Shown piece by piece: positions 1-7,787 of a stretch of 64,000 bases of DNA. Within the stretch, counting starts at the first letter, position 1; each line of letters opens with the position of its first letter. The DNA comes from Bin87 sp965203195 (GTDB taxonomy: Bacteria; Chloroflexota; Dehalococcoidia; Lucifugimonadales; UBA3495), in NCBI GenBank assembly GCA_965203195.1, contig OZ241860.1, forward strand, positions 2,294,001-2,358,000, read 5' to 3'. A program made the position numbers and the translations under genes. Under the pieces are notes generated by a model. That model searched no databases, had not been told where the DNA came from, and saw nothing but the letters and a program-made list of their open reading frames with translations.

Positions 1-2
1 CG

Positions 3-548
3 ACGCCGGTTCGGATTGAGGACCGCTTTGGCGAAACGCCGCTGACGCTGGACGGGACAGCGTATATGCGGGATGCGGAGTATCACATATCGGAGGGCTG
101 GTGCGGCGTGGATGGCGATGCGCCCATAGCGCTGGCGCGGGACGCCGGGGCCATCCGCTGGTTGCAGGACAATGTGCGGGGAACGCCGGTGATAGTGGAA
201 GCGGAAGGCAACCAGTACTGCTGGAACGGGCGGTTTTCGGCCTATACCGGGCTGCCGACGGCGCTGGGCTGGCCCTGGCACCAGACGCAGCAGCGAGGGG
301 ACGGGGCTCTGATACGCCGGCGGGCCGATGATGTGGCGCGGCTGTACAATACCGGCGACCGGGCGGAGGCGCAGGATGTGCTGGACAAATACGGGATAGC
401 ATATATTATTGTAGGGGATTTGGAGCGCGTGTTTTACGATGCCGCCGGCATTGCCAAGTTTGAGGCGATGGCGGCGGCGGGCGCGCTGGACTTGGTTTAT
501 GACCGGGACGGGGCGCTGATTTACCGGGTTGTGGCCGGAGGAACCTGA
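3..548 (+). CDS. DUF2298 (Chlor_Arch_YYY) membrane protein, C-terminal part only
   Basis: The frame is open from base 3 with no start, so the gene begins upstream of the window. The visible part is the soluble tail of the DUF2298 family, large multi-pass membrane proteins found mainly in Chloroflexota and archaea and thought to resemble glycosyltransferases of the dolichol-phosphate-mannose type. Family-like elements are AIRWLQDNVRG, then EAEGNQYCW and SAYTGLPTALGWPWHQTQQRG, followed by VLDKYGIAYIIVGDLER. The stop overlaps the start of the next gene (ATGA), so the two are probably translationally coupled. The exact substrate is unknown. Confidence 0.8.
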   Translation, partial: TPVRIEDRFGETPLTLDGTAYMRDAEYHISEGWCGVDGDAPIALARDAGAIRWLQDNVRGTPVIVEAEGNQYCWNGRFSAYTGLPTALGWPWHQTQQRGDGALIRRRADDVARLYNTGDRAEAQDVLDKYGIAYIIVGDLERVFYDAAGIAKFEAMAAAGALDLVYDRDGALIYRVVAGGT

Positions 549-886
549 TGGACGCCGAGTTGACGGCATTTATTCGCGACATTGCCATCATCGTGATGGC
601 GATAATGGTGACCGCGGCGGCGTTGACCGTCATCATTATGCTGGCGCTGATTTACCGGCCGGCGCGGCGGGGCGTCCGCAATTTTGAAGCGGCGTCCGGG
701 CTGATGCTGGAGGCGGCGGCGCGGGTGTCGGGCATCGTGAGCCTGGGCAGCGAGTTTGCGGCGCTGATCTGGGGGCTGGTGGAACGGGTGCGGGGCATTG
801 TGGGCGGCAGCAGCCGGGATAATGACGACCCGGGCGGCGGCAGCGGCGGCGATAATGCCGGCGGCAGGCCGGACGGGGGGCGATGA
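548..886 (+). CDS. small single-pass membrane protein
   Basis: A 112-residue protein whose ATG overlaps the TGA of the DUF2298 gene. Residues about 8-36 form one strongly hydrophobic helix (IAIIVMAIMVTAAALTVIIM), followed by a basic RPARRG patch that would stay in the cytoplasm, an amphipathic middle and a Gly/Asp-rich tail (GGGSGGDNAGG) that looks disordered. I do not recognise a family. The coupling suggests it works with the upstream glycosyltransferase-like membrane protein. Confidence 0.6.
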   Translation: MDAELTAFIRDIAIIVMAIMVTAAALTVIIMLALIYRPARRGVRNFEAASGLMLEAAARVSGIVSLGSEFAALIWGLVERVRGIVGGSSRDNDDPGGGSGGDNAGGRPDGGR

Positions 887-1053
887 GCGTCCAGGCGCCG
901 GGCCGGCGGGGCGTTGTGGCCGCCGCGTAAAAGCCGCCTGAAGCGGAAGGCCGCCGCGGGGCGCGCTTTTGACCGGCGGCGGCGGGTGGCATATAATCGG
1001 CGGCGGCGCGCCGTGATGACAACCTTCATATCGCCGGCGCCGGAGGTATCGTT

Positions 1054-2088
1054 TTGGCCATTGAATCCGTCCGCGTCGGCCTGATTGGAGCCGGACGCAA
1101 TACCCGCGACCGGCACATCCCCGGTTTTAACAGCACTCCCGGCGTGGAAATCGGCGCCGTGGCCAACCGCAGCCGGGAGTCCGGCCAGCGGGTGGCCGAC
1201 GCTTTCAACATCCCCACGGTGTACGACAGCTGGGAGGAACTGCTGGAGGACGAGAGCCTGGACGCCGTGTGCATCGGCACGTGGCCCTATATGCACCGCA
1301 CGCTGACCACGGCGGCACTGGCGGCGGGCAAGCACGTGCTGTGCGAGGCGCGGATGGCGATGTCGGCGTCGGAAGCCCACGAGATGCTGGCGGCGGCGCA
1401 GATGTCGCCGGGGCTGGTGGCGCAGATTGTGCCGTCGCCGATGACTTTCGGGATTGACGACCTGCTTATCCGGCTGGTTGCCGAGGGGTTCCTGGGCGAA
1501 CTGGTGGCGGTGGAAGTGCAGTCGCTGACCGGGTTCGCGGACCGGGGAGGCCCGATGCACTGGCGACAGGACCGGGATTTGAGCGGGTACAACATTCTCA
1601 ATATGGGCATCTGGTACGAGGCGATGATCCGCTGGGTGGGGCGGGCGACGCAGGTGATGGCGATGAGCAAAATCACGGTGCCGCATCGCCGGGACGGCGA
1701 GGGTCACTGGCGGTCGGTTACCATCCCCGATACGGTGGACATTCTGGCGCGGCTGGCGAATGGGGGCAACGCGCATCTGCGGTTCAGCGCCTGCGCCGGG
1801 CTGTCGCCGGGCAACGATGTGTGGCTGTACGGCACGGACGGCACCATCCATGTGGACAACCAGTGGCGGGTGTACGGCGGCAAGCGTGGCGACGGGGAGT
1901 TGCAGGAAATCGCCAACCCGCCGGAAAGCCGCTATTCGTGGTCGGTGGAGCCGGAGTTCATCGCGTCCATCAGGGAGGGGGCGCCGGTGCTGCGGACGCC
2001 GTTCAATGTGGGCGTGCACTATATGGAGTTCACGGAGGCGGTGACGGTGAGCGCGCAGACGGGGGAGGCGGTGTACCTGCCGATGTAA
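1054..2088 (+). CDS. Gfo/Idh/MocA-family oxidoreductase
   Basis: A 344-residue NAD(P)-dependent oxidoreductase. The start is TTG at 1054, set by GGAGG at 1042-1046 and a 7-base spacer. The N-terminal Rossmann motif VGLIGAGRNTRDRHIPGF (about residues 8-25) binds the nucleotide; the C-terminal half is the alpha/beta substrate domain. The family usually has Glu-Lys-Pro after the fifth strand, with a catalytic lysine; here the position reads CEARMA (E98-A99-R100), so that lysine is absent. The substrate is probably a sugar or polyol derivative, or the protein may have lost catalysis. A strong hairpin terminator follows. Confidence 0.85.
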   Translation: MAIESVRVGLIGAGRNTRDRHIPGFNSTPGVEIGAVANRSRESGQRVADAFNIPTVYDSWEELLEDESLDAVCIGTWPYMHRTLTTAALAAGKHVLCEARMAMSASEAHEMLAAAQMSPGLVAQIVPSPMTFGIDDLLIRLVAEGFLGELVAVEVQSLTGFADRGGPMHWRQDRDLSGYNILNMGIWYEAMIRWVGRATQVMAMSKITVPHRRDGEGHWRSVTIPDTVDILARLANGGNAHLRFSACAGLSPGNDVWLYGTDGTIHVDNQWRVYGGKRGDGELQEIANPPESRYSWSVEPEFIASIREGAPVLRTPFNVGVHYMEFTEAVTVSAQTGEAVYLPM

Positions 2089-2110
2089 CGCCGGCGAAAG
2101 GACGCCATAG

Positions 2111-2151
2111 CGAAGGCCGGGGCGGATGGCTGTCATCCGCCCCGGCTTTCG
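2111..2151 (+). terminator. intrinsic terminator after the Gfo/Idh gene
   Basis: An 18-bp stem with one mismatch (2111-2128 paired with 2134-2151) around the loop GCTGT, GC-rich at the base of the stem, with a short T-rich exit. It lies 22 bases after the stop of the plus-strand oxidoreductase and 28 bases beyond the stop of the minus-strand 63-residue gene, so it can serve both. Confidence 0.7.
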
Positions 2152-2179
2152 TTGGTCGCCATCGGGCGCAAGCTGCGGG

Positions 2180-2371
2180 TTAGCCCCGGTGGTCCGGGCC
2201 ATTCAGCAGGGCGGCCTCGACCTCCGGCGTGAGTTCCAGGACGATGCGCCCGGTGGCTTCGTCGCGCACGGCGTGGCGGCGCAGGGCATCTACTACGTCG
2301 CGGCGGCCTTCCGCCCGCACCTTGGCGCGGGCGGCCTGGCGAATTTGCATCCTGGTTTCAAACATAGGCAT
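2180..2371 (-). CDS. EGR-repeat family small protein, short paralog (1 unit)
   Basis: A 63-residue protein starting MPMFETRMQIRQAARAKV. It is the last of three tandem paralogs. It shares the head (MFETRMQIR.AARAKVR.EGR) and the tail (ALRRHAVRDEATGRIVLELTPEVEAALL) with its neighbours but has only one EGRR unit between them. The ATG is preceded by a GGGAG ribosome site that is conserved in the copies. I do not recognise a characterised family; similar EGR-rich tails occur in Rpn/PD-(D/E)XK transposase-like proteins, but the nuclease domain is absent here. Confidence 0.55.
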   Translation of the reverse strand: MPMFETRMQIRQAARAKVRAEGRRDVVDALRRHAVRDEATGRIVLELTPEVEAALLNGPDHRG

Positions 2372-2398
2372 CTCCCGGTCAAAAGGGCAATCTGCTCG

Positions 2399-2650
2399 TT
2401 AGCCCTGGTCGTCCGGGCCATTCAGCAGGGCGGCCTCGACCTCCGGCGTGAGTTCCAGGACGATGCGCCCGGTGGCTTCGTCGCGCATGGCGTGGCGGCG
2501 CAAAACATCCACTATGGCGCGGCGGCCTTCCCGCCGGCCTTCTTGCCTGCCCTCCTGCCGGCCTTCCGCGCGCACTTTGGCGCGGGCGGCCCGGCGGATT
2601 TGCATCCTGGTTTCAAACATAGGCATCTCCCTCCCGGTCAATGAGGGCAA
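2399..2650 (-). CDS. EGR-repeat family small protein, middle paralog (4 units)
   Basis: An 83-residue protein and the middle member of the tandem trio. It has the same head and tail as the 63-residue copy but four EGR units (EGRQEGRQEGRREGRR) between them. The N terminus MPSLTGRE may come from the region carrying the ribosome site; the ATG six codons further in (MPMFETRM) has a GGGAG upstream and is an equally good start. The charged repeat is predicted to form a solvent-exposed helix. Function unknown. Confidence 0.5.
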   Translation of the reverse strand: MPSLTGREMPMFETRMQIRRAARAKVRAEGRQEGRQEGRREGRRAIVDVLRRHAMRDEATGRIVLELTPEVEAALLNGPDDQG

Positions 2651-2658
2651 GCTGCCGG

Positions 2659-3153
2659 TTAGCCCCGGTCGTCCGGGCCATTCAGCAGGGCGGCTTCGAC
2701 CTCCGGCGTGAGTTCCAGCACGATGCGCCCGGTGGCTTCGTCGCGCACGGCGTAGCGGCGCAGGGCATCCAATGCGTCCTGCCGGCCTTCCGTGCGGCCC
2801 TCCTGCCGGCCTTCCGTGCGGCCCTCCTCACGGCCTTCCGTGCGGCCCTCCTGCCTTCCTTCCTTTCGGCCTTCCCGCCGGCCTTCCTCACGCACTTTGG
2901 CGCGGGCGGCACGGCGAATTTGCATCTTGGTTTCAAACATATGTCTCCCCCGGTCAATCAGGCCGGCCAGCACGACCGCCAAGGCCCAGTACAGCCGATC
3001 TATCGTCGTTTCAAAGTAGCGGTACGCCATGGCATCAGACCCGGCGAATTCCTCCAAGATCACCAGGCAGATGGCGCCGGCGATGGCAAAGCCGACCACG
3101 TGCCACCAGACCCCACGGTCGGCCATCTGCCTGGGAACTTCCGATGCTTTCAT
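2659..3153 (-). CDS. membrane-anchored EGR-repeat protein, long paralog (9 units)
   Basis: A 164-residue protein, the first of the trio in transcription order. It has an added N-terminal region of about 70 residues with two hydrophobic helices (VVGFAIAGAICLVILEEF, then LYWALAVVLAGLI), then the shared head MFETKMQIRRAARAKV, nine EGR-type units and the shared tail. An internal ATG at 2940 keeps the GGGGGAG ribosome site seen before the short paralogs, so a soluble form of about 93 residues could also be made. This suggests an in-frame fusion of a membrane-protein gene to a copy of the repeat gene. Function unknown. Confidence 0.6.
   Translation of the reverse strand: MKASEVPRQMADRGVWWHVVGFAIAGAICLVILEEFAGSDAMAYRYFETTIDRLYWALAVVLAGLIDRGRHMFETKMQIRRAARAKVREEGRREGRKEGRQEGRTEGREEGRTEGRQEGRTEGRQDALDALRRYAVRDEATGRIVLELTPEVEAALLNGPDDRG
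2770..2895 (-). repeat. tandem 12/24-bp repeat coding the EGR tract
   Basis: On the plus strand this stretch is built from alternating CGGCCTTCC and CGGCCCTCC-type units, 12 bp each and largely paired into 24-bp units, coding the alternating EGRQ/EGRT/EGRE residues. The same units occur in fewer copies in the two neighbouring paralogs, as expected from slippage or unequal exchange. Confidence 0.8.
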
Positions 3154-3192
3154 TGTACCATCCTTGCTTGCGCTGTTGTCGTTGCCGCCGGG

Positions 3193-3738
3193 CTACCGGT
3201 CAACCAGGCAGGCGATGACCTGGGGCGCGGCGGTGGCGGCCCGTTCGGCGAGTTCGGCGTCGGTGAGGGTTACGATGGGGTGTTCAATCACCGCCAGGCC
3301 GTACTGGGGGTCGCCGCGCATCCGGGACATGGCGCGGGCCTGGCTGATGAAGGGGCGGGTGGTCAGGACGGTGGAGGGGATGCCCAGCAGTTCGGTTTCC
3401 ATGGCGTCGTGCACACTGCACGCGGTGCAGGAGCCTCATTCTGCGGTGGCGTGTATCGCCACGTCAATGCGGGCCGCCGTGCGCTGCAAGTCCTCAATGC
3501 GGGCCGGCCACTGCCAGCCGCCCTTGTTGTGTTCCACCACGCCGGCGAGGTCATAGCGCGCGCCGATGATGGCGGCGATGCGCCGCAGCAAGTCCTCGGA
3601 ATGGGGCTTGTTGTTGGCGAACAGGCCGATGACCTTGCCGTCCAGGGTGGCCGGCCGGCGGGCCAGACGGGCCGGGGCCGGCGGCGCGTCGTCGCGCGGG
3701 TCAAGGGTGGTAATGATGGGGGCGGTTTGCGTTGCCAT
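3193..3738 (-). CDS. UGSC-family selenoprotein with an in-frame UGA (selenocysteine)
   Basis: A 181-residue protein if the TGA at 3436-3438 is read as selenocysteine (residue 101). The frame runs unchanged through it: IDVAIHATAE-U-GSCTACSVHDAMETELLGIPS. UGSC is the defining motif of a known selenoprotein family of uncertain function, often marine. The N-terminal part (GKVIGLFANNKPHSEDLL) and C-terminal part (STVLTTRPFISQARAM) are both family-like, so neither half is a gene alone. Just after the UGA, CTGCAC-CGC-GTGCAG forms a hairpin that could belong to a bacterial SECIS element. No selenocysteine synthesis genes lie in the window. Confidence 0.85.
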
Positions 3739-3849
3739 AGCAGGTTGGTCTCCTCAATCGGTTCCGGCGGCGGGCGTCTGATGGCGGGGATTATACCCCA
3801 GGATAGCTTGGCGGGTAATGACAAGAGGCGCGGCGGCGGACATTCCGAC

Positions 3850-3881
3850 AAGCAGGGGCGAATGGTTATTCGCCCCTGCTT
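3850..3881 (-). terminator. 14-bp perfect hairpin
   Basis: AAGCAGGGGCGAAT is paired exactly with its complement around the loop GGTT. It sits 6 bases past the stop of the IS-interrupted gene and upstream of the UGSC gene on the same strand, so it probably separates the two transcripts. There is no T-run on the minus strand. Confidence 0.5.
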
Positions 3882-4266
3882 ACGCTGCTACTCCCCGTCC
3901 GGCTCGTGCGGCGGCAAGAACCGGATATACGGTCTCCCCACAACGCCCGGTTGATCTCGGCACTGTCCGCCCTGGCAATCCCACCACAGATCCTCGTAGG
4001 CCGCATTGCGGTTTGTTATCCGCTTATCGGCCGGCAAGTTGGCTACCCGAGCCACGTACTCATGTACGGACATAGGGACGCCTACAGGTTCGTAGCAGCC
4101 CTGGCGGGCGGCCCTTGTAACATAGCCGGATTCCGGTTTGGCGCTGTCCGGCAGCCGCACGAAGCGGAGGTTGGAGATGCGCCGTTTCCAACCCGCTACG
4201 CCATGGCCCGCAGCAATGTGCTGGGCAATCAGATCGGCGGTGTATTCGTTGCCGATCCATCCGTTA

Positions 4267-5076
4267 GGCCGTGTTGACATTTCAGCGTAGCCAGATGAGG
4301 GCCGCCGCAAAATGCCAAAACCCCAAGTAGCGCCGGCTCAATTTCTCAAACCGGGTGAACACCCGCCGGTAGCGCTTCACCTTGCCAATAAAGCACTCCA
4401 CCAAATGACGCTCGCCGTACAGGTCCGGGTCATACACCACCACTACCTTCCGGTTGGAACGGCCCGGTATCACCGGTGTCATCCCCAACTCCGCAATCCA
4501 CTCCCGCAACCACTGGGCATCATATCCCTTGTCCGCAATCACATACTCGCCGGCGTAGCCGGACAGCAGCGCTTCGGCCTGGGCAATATCGTTCTCCTGG
4601 CCTCCCGTCAGGATAAAACGCAAAGGATTGCCCAGCCCGTCCACTGTGATGTGCACTTTGGTACTGAACCCGCCCCGACTGCGCCCTAATGCCTGGGCGT
4701 CCTGGCCGCCCCCTTTTTCGGGGCGCCGGCGGCGTCGGGGTGGGCGCGGACGATGGTACTGTCAATGATGAGGTATTCGGTGTCCGGGTCATCGGCCAGG
4801 CGCTGGTGGAGCGCGGTCCAGATGCCTCGGTCGCACCAGTTGGCGTAGCGTCGGTAGATGGAGTTCCATTTGCCGTATTCCGCAGGCAGCATTCGCCAGG
4901 GGGCGCCGGAGCGGGCAATCCAAAGTACGGCGGCAACGAAACGGCGGCAATCGGTTTCACAGCCGACGTAGAGGTCGGAGCGGCTGCGGAGGAAAGTGAG
5001 GATTTTGTCCCATTGGTAGGATGTCAGTTCCAAGTTTGCCATGCCGCAATGATAACACCAAAATGTCAACACGGCC
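4267..5076 (-). mobile_element. IS5-family (IS427-like) insertion sequence, 810 bp
   Basis: Perfect 16-bp terminal inverted repeats GGCCGTGTTGACATTT lie at 4267-4282 and 5061-5076. They are flanked by a TA duplication at 4265-4266 and 5077-5078, as expected for the IS427 group. Both halves of the transposase are intact apart from a likely programmed frameshift, and the ends are identical, so the insertion looks recent and possibly still active. Confidence 0.92.
4282..5042 (-). CDS. IS5-family transposase, two frames joined by a -1 frameshift
   Basis: OrfA (5042 to 4686) starts MANLELTSYQWDKIL and includes the DUF4096-type N-terminal region (CRRFVAAVLWIARSGAPWRMLP) and the first acidic residue (LIIDSTIVRAHPDAAG). 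OrfB carries the rest of the DDE domain (VHITVDGLGNPLRFILTGGQ, then IADKGYDA and the C-terminal RRYRRVFTRFEKLSRRYLGF) and stops at 4282 inside the terminal repeat. At 4709-4718 the minus strand reads CCGAAAAAGGGGG; a slip back by one base there joins KK to GGQDAQALGRSRGGFSTK and OrfB. Such frameshifting is usual in the IS427 group. Confidence 0.88.
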
Positions 5077-5167
5077 TAGGATGAGGGCACGGCGGTCGGC
5101 AAGCGTTGCGATTTTCGTACTGATCGAACTTTATGTACTCCATCGGTTGCCTCCTCATTTCGTCGTT

Positions 5168-5207
5168 TGGCCCGCTGATACCGACCGGTCGGGAAATCAG
5201 CGGGCCA
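5168..5207. terminator. long hairpin between the molybdenum-enzyme gene and the IS-split gene
   Basis: TGGCCCGCTGAT (5168-5179) pairs exactly with ATCAGCGGGCCA (5196-5207), and the loop itself contains the palindrome CCGACCGGTCGG. It follows the stop of the molybdenum subunit (minus strand, 5227) and precedes the start of the next minus-strand gene (5143), so a terminator is the simplest reading. Confidence 0.5.
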
Positions 5208-5226
5208 GGGGCGACGGGATAGTGGG

Positions 5227-7548
5227 TTACGGCCCGTTGGCGTCCTGCAAGGCGGACAGGACGGCGGTGGGCGACAGGGGAAGCCGGTTCACCCGCACGC
5301 CGGTGGCGTGGTAGATGGCGTTGTGCAGGGCGGCCAGGGGCGGGATGATGGGGGCTTCGCCGACGCCCCGCAGCCCGTAGGGGTGGCGCGGGTTAGGCAC
5401 TTCCACCACCACGGTGTCAATCATCGGCAGGTCAAGGGCGGTGGGCATCCGGTAGTCCAGGAAGCTGGAGTTGAGCATCTGCCCGGAGGCGTTGTAGGTG
5501 TAGTCCTCGGACAGCGCCCAGCCCAGGCCCTGGACGGTGCCGCCCTGCATCTGCCCCTCCACATAGCTGGGGTGGACGGAGGTGCCGGAGTCGATAAAGG
5601 CGGTGCAGCGCAGGATGTCCACCTTGCCGGTGTCGGGGTCAACCTCAACGTCGATGATGTTGCCGGCGAACACGGGGCCTACGCCGGTGGAGGTGGCCGA
5701 GGCGGAGGCGGTAAGGGGGCCGCCGGTGCGCATCATCCGGCCGGCAACCTCGGCGATAGTCATCCGGTCGGCGGGGTTGCGGAGGCAGGTAAAGACGCCC
5801 TCGGCAAAGGCGACATCCTCGGGCTGAACTTCCCAGATCAGGGCGCAGCGGCGTGCCATCTGGTCGCGCAGATCCTCGGCGGCGGCGATGGCGGCGAGGC
5901 CGGTGTCAAAGGCGATGCGGCTGCCGCCGGTGGTGGCCGTCCAGCCGATGGTGTCGGTGTCCACTACGGTGGGGGCGATGCGGTCCACGCCGATGCCCAG
6001 GGCTTCGGCGACCTGCATGGCCACGGCGGTGCGGGTGCCGCCGATGTCCACGGAGCCGGTGATGAGGTTGAGGGTGCCGTCGGCGTTGACATTGATAGTG
6101 GCAGAGGACGCCTGGCCGGCCTGCCAGCGGAAGCCCACGGCGATGCCCCGCCCCCGGTTGGGGCCGGCCAGGGGCGCGCCATAGTGGTCGCTGTCGACCA
6201 TCGCCTGTTCCATTTCGCGGCAGCCGAACACGCGGTGGGGAACGCCGTTGGGCATCCGGTCGCCTTCCTGGACGGCGTTTTGCAGGCGGAACTGCATGGG
6301 GTCGATGCCCAGCATTTCGGCCAGTTCGTCGACCACGGCTTCCACGGCGAAGGCGACCTGGGGCTGGCCGGGGGCGCGGTAAGCCTGCACTTTCTGTTTG
6401 TTGCAGACTACGTCGTAGCCGTCCACCAGGTAGTGGGCCATTTTGTAGGGGCCGAAGCCGGTCAGGGCGCCGCCGCCCACGGGGGAGCCGGGGAAGGCGC
6501 CGGCTTCGTACACCATATAGAGCTGGCCGGCCATCATAGAGCCGTCGTTTTTGACGCCCATTTTGCAGCGCATATAGGTGGCGGAGGTGGGGCCGCTGCC
6601 CACGAAAACCTCGGTGCGGTCCATAGTGACCTTGACGGGGCGGCCGGTTTTCCGGGAGAGGACGGCGGCCACCGGGTCCAGGTAGGTGATGGCCTTGGCG
6701 CCGAAGCCGCCGCCGATTTCCATAGGCACCACTTTGACCTGGGATTCGGGGACGCCGATGATGGCGGCGGTCTGGGCGCGGATGTTGAACAGGCCCTGGG
6801 TGCTGGTCCAGACGGTGACGCGGCCGTCGGCAGACCACATTGCCGTGGCGACGTGGGGCTCAATGTAGCCCTGGTGGACGGTTTGGGTTTCAAACTCGCG
6901 CTCAATGACGAGGTCGGAATCGCGGAAGCCCTGTTCTACGTCGCCCACCTGGTGCCGGATATGGCCGGCGATGTTGCTTTTGACGCCGGTGTCGTCGCCG
7001 CGGGCGAAGCGTTCCACGCGGAAGTAGGTGGTCATATCGTCGTGCAGCAGGGTGGCGTCGGGGGCCATGGCGTCGCGCCAGGTGAGGACGGTGGGCAGGA
7101 TTTCGTAGTCAACTTCCACCAGTTGCAGGGCTTCGGTGGCGATGTGAGGGCTGACGGCGCAGACGGCGGCCACGGCGTGTCCCATATAGAGGGCCTTGTC
7201 TTTGGCCATCAGGTTTTCGGCGATCATCCGGGCGTTGCCCTGCACTTCGGCGAAGTCCAGGATGCGGTCCTCGATGATGGGGAAGTCGGCGGCGGTGAGG
7301 ACGGCGACGACGCCGGGGAGGGCTTCGGCCTTGCTGGTATCAATGCTGCGGATGCGGGCGTGGGCGTGGGGGCTGCGCAGGATTTTGGCGTGGAGCATAC
7401 CCGGCAGGCTGATGTCGGCGCCGTAGCGGGCAGCGCCGGTTACCTTGTCCACGCCGTCGTGCCGCACGGGGCGGGTGCCGATGACGCGGTAGGGCTGCTG
7501 CGGAGGCGCAGCGGTGGCGGCGGTAGATGTAGGGGTGGCGGTGGTCAT
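5227..7548 (-). CDS. xanthine dehydrogenase-family molybdopterin-binding subunit
   Basis: A 773-residue large subunit of a molybdenum hydroxylase (xanthine dehydrogenase/aldehyde oxidase family). The start is the ATG at 7548 (MTTATPTSTAATAAPP), preceded by GAGGAGG. The N-terminal domain begins YRVIGTRPVRHDGVDKVTGAARYGADI; cofactor-domain motifs include GGGFGAKA and AYRAPGQPQVAFAVE. The active-site glutamate lies in LRGVGEAPIIPP near the end. The CO-dehydrogenase loop (AYRCSFR) is absent, so this is not a CO dehydrogenase. The usual FAD and 2Fe-2S subunits are not adjacent, so partners must be encoded elsewhere. Substrate unknown. Confidence 0.88.
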   Translation of the reverse strand: MTTATPTSTAATAAPPQQPYRVIGTRPVRHDGVDKVTGAARYGADISLPGMLHAKILRSPHAHARIRSIDTSKAEALPGVVAVLTAADFPIIEDRILDFAEVQGNARMIAENLMAKDKALYMGHAVAAVCAVSPHIATEALQLVEVDYEILPTVLTWRDAMAPDATLLHDDMTTYFRVERFARGDDTGVKSNIAGHIRHQVGDVEQGFRDSDLVIEREFETQTVHQGYIEPHVATAMWSADGRVTVWTSTQGLFNIRAQTAAIIGVPESQVKVVPMEIGGGFGAKAITYLDPVAAVLSRKTGRPVKVTMDRTEVFVGSGPTSATYMRCKMGVKNDGSMMAGQLYMVYEAGAFPGSPVGGGALTGFGPYKMAHYLVDGYDVVCNKQKVQAYRAPGQPQVAFAVEAVVDELAEMLGIDPMQFRLQNAVQEGDRMPNGVPHRVFGCREMEQAMVDSDHYGAPLAGPNRGRGIAVGFRWQAGQASSATINVNADGTLNLITGSVDIGGTRTAVAMQVAEALGIGVDRIAPTVVDTDTIGWTATTGGSRIAFDTGLAAIAAAEDLRDQMARRCALIWEVQPEDVAFAEGVFTCLRNPADRMTIAEVAGRMMRTGGPLTASASATSTGVGPVFAGNIIDVEVDPDTGKVDILRCTAFIDSGTSVHPSYVEGQMQGGTVQGLGWALSEDYTYNASGQMLNSSFLDYRMPTALDLPMIDTVVVEVPNPRHPYGLRGVGEAPIIPPLAALHNAIYHATGVRVNRLPLSPTAVLSALQDANGP

Positions 7549-7748
7549 AAGATGGTTCCTCCTCAAAATAGGGGCGCCTGAAATGAGGGCGCGGGCGGGA
7601 TTGATTTGCGGGCGACGGACGATAGACAGATAGACAGGCAGTGGGCGAAGGGCAAGGCGGAGCAGGGAATGGCGGGCGCCGGCGATTAGTCGCCGGCGCG
7701 CTTTCCGGCGCCGGCCGGCGGCGGAGTGGGGCGACCCGGTTGCGGCGG

Positions 7749-7787
7749 GCGGCTGCGCCGGAATGACGGGCAATTTGGGGACACGCT
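7749..7787. repeat. half copy of a dispersed palindromic element
   Basis: The stretch GCGCCGGAATGACGGGCAATTTGGGGACACGC resembles the right arms of the elements at 47743-47802 and 58180-58245 (GGAATGACGGG, then TTTGNNGACACGC). It ends directly at the NUDIX stop codon. Confidence 0.5.

Larger units (their letters stand above)
3888..5143 (-). pseudogene. uncharacterised small gene split by an IS5-type element
   Basis: Removing the insertion sequence (4267-5076) and one copy of the TA target restores a single frame. It starts at the ATG at 5143 (AGGAGG upstream), reads MEYIKFDQYENRNACRPPCPHP, and continues with NGWIGNEYTADLIAQHIAAGH to the stop at 3888, about 147 residues. The N-terminal part has two cysteines (CRPPC); the rest includes GWKRRISNLRF and a C-terminal VGRPYIRFLPP. 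I do not recognise the family. The remaining 3' portion has gained a new in-frame ATG from the IS end (at 4280, MSTRPNGW), so a truncated product of about 130 residues could still be made. Confidence 0.7.

Noticed and set aside
652..2202. Long minus-strand open frame opposite the Gfo/Idh gene
   Set aside because: Its translation is Arg/His/Pro-rich with no domain, and the opposite strand codes a clear oxidoreductase. High GC makes long antisense frames common here.
5308..7581. 757-codon plus-strand frame opposite the molybdenum subunit
   Set aside because: Gly/His/Val-rich shadow translation; the minus strand has all family motifs and a good ribosome site.
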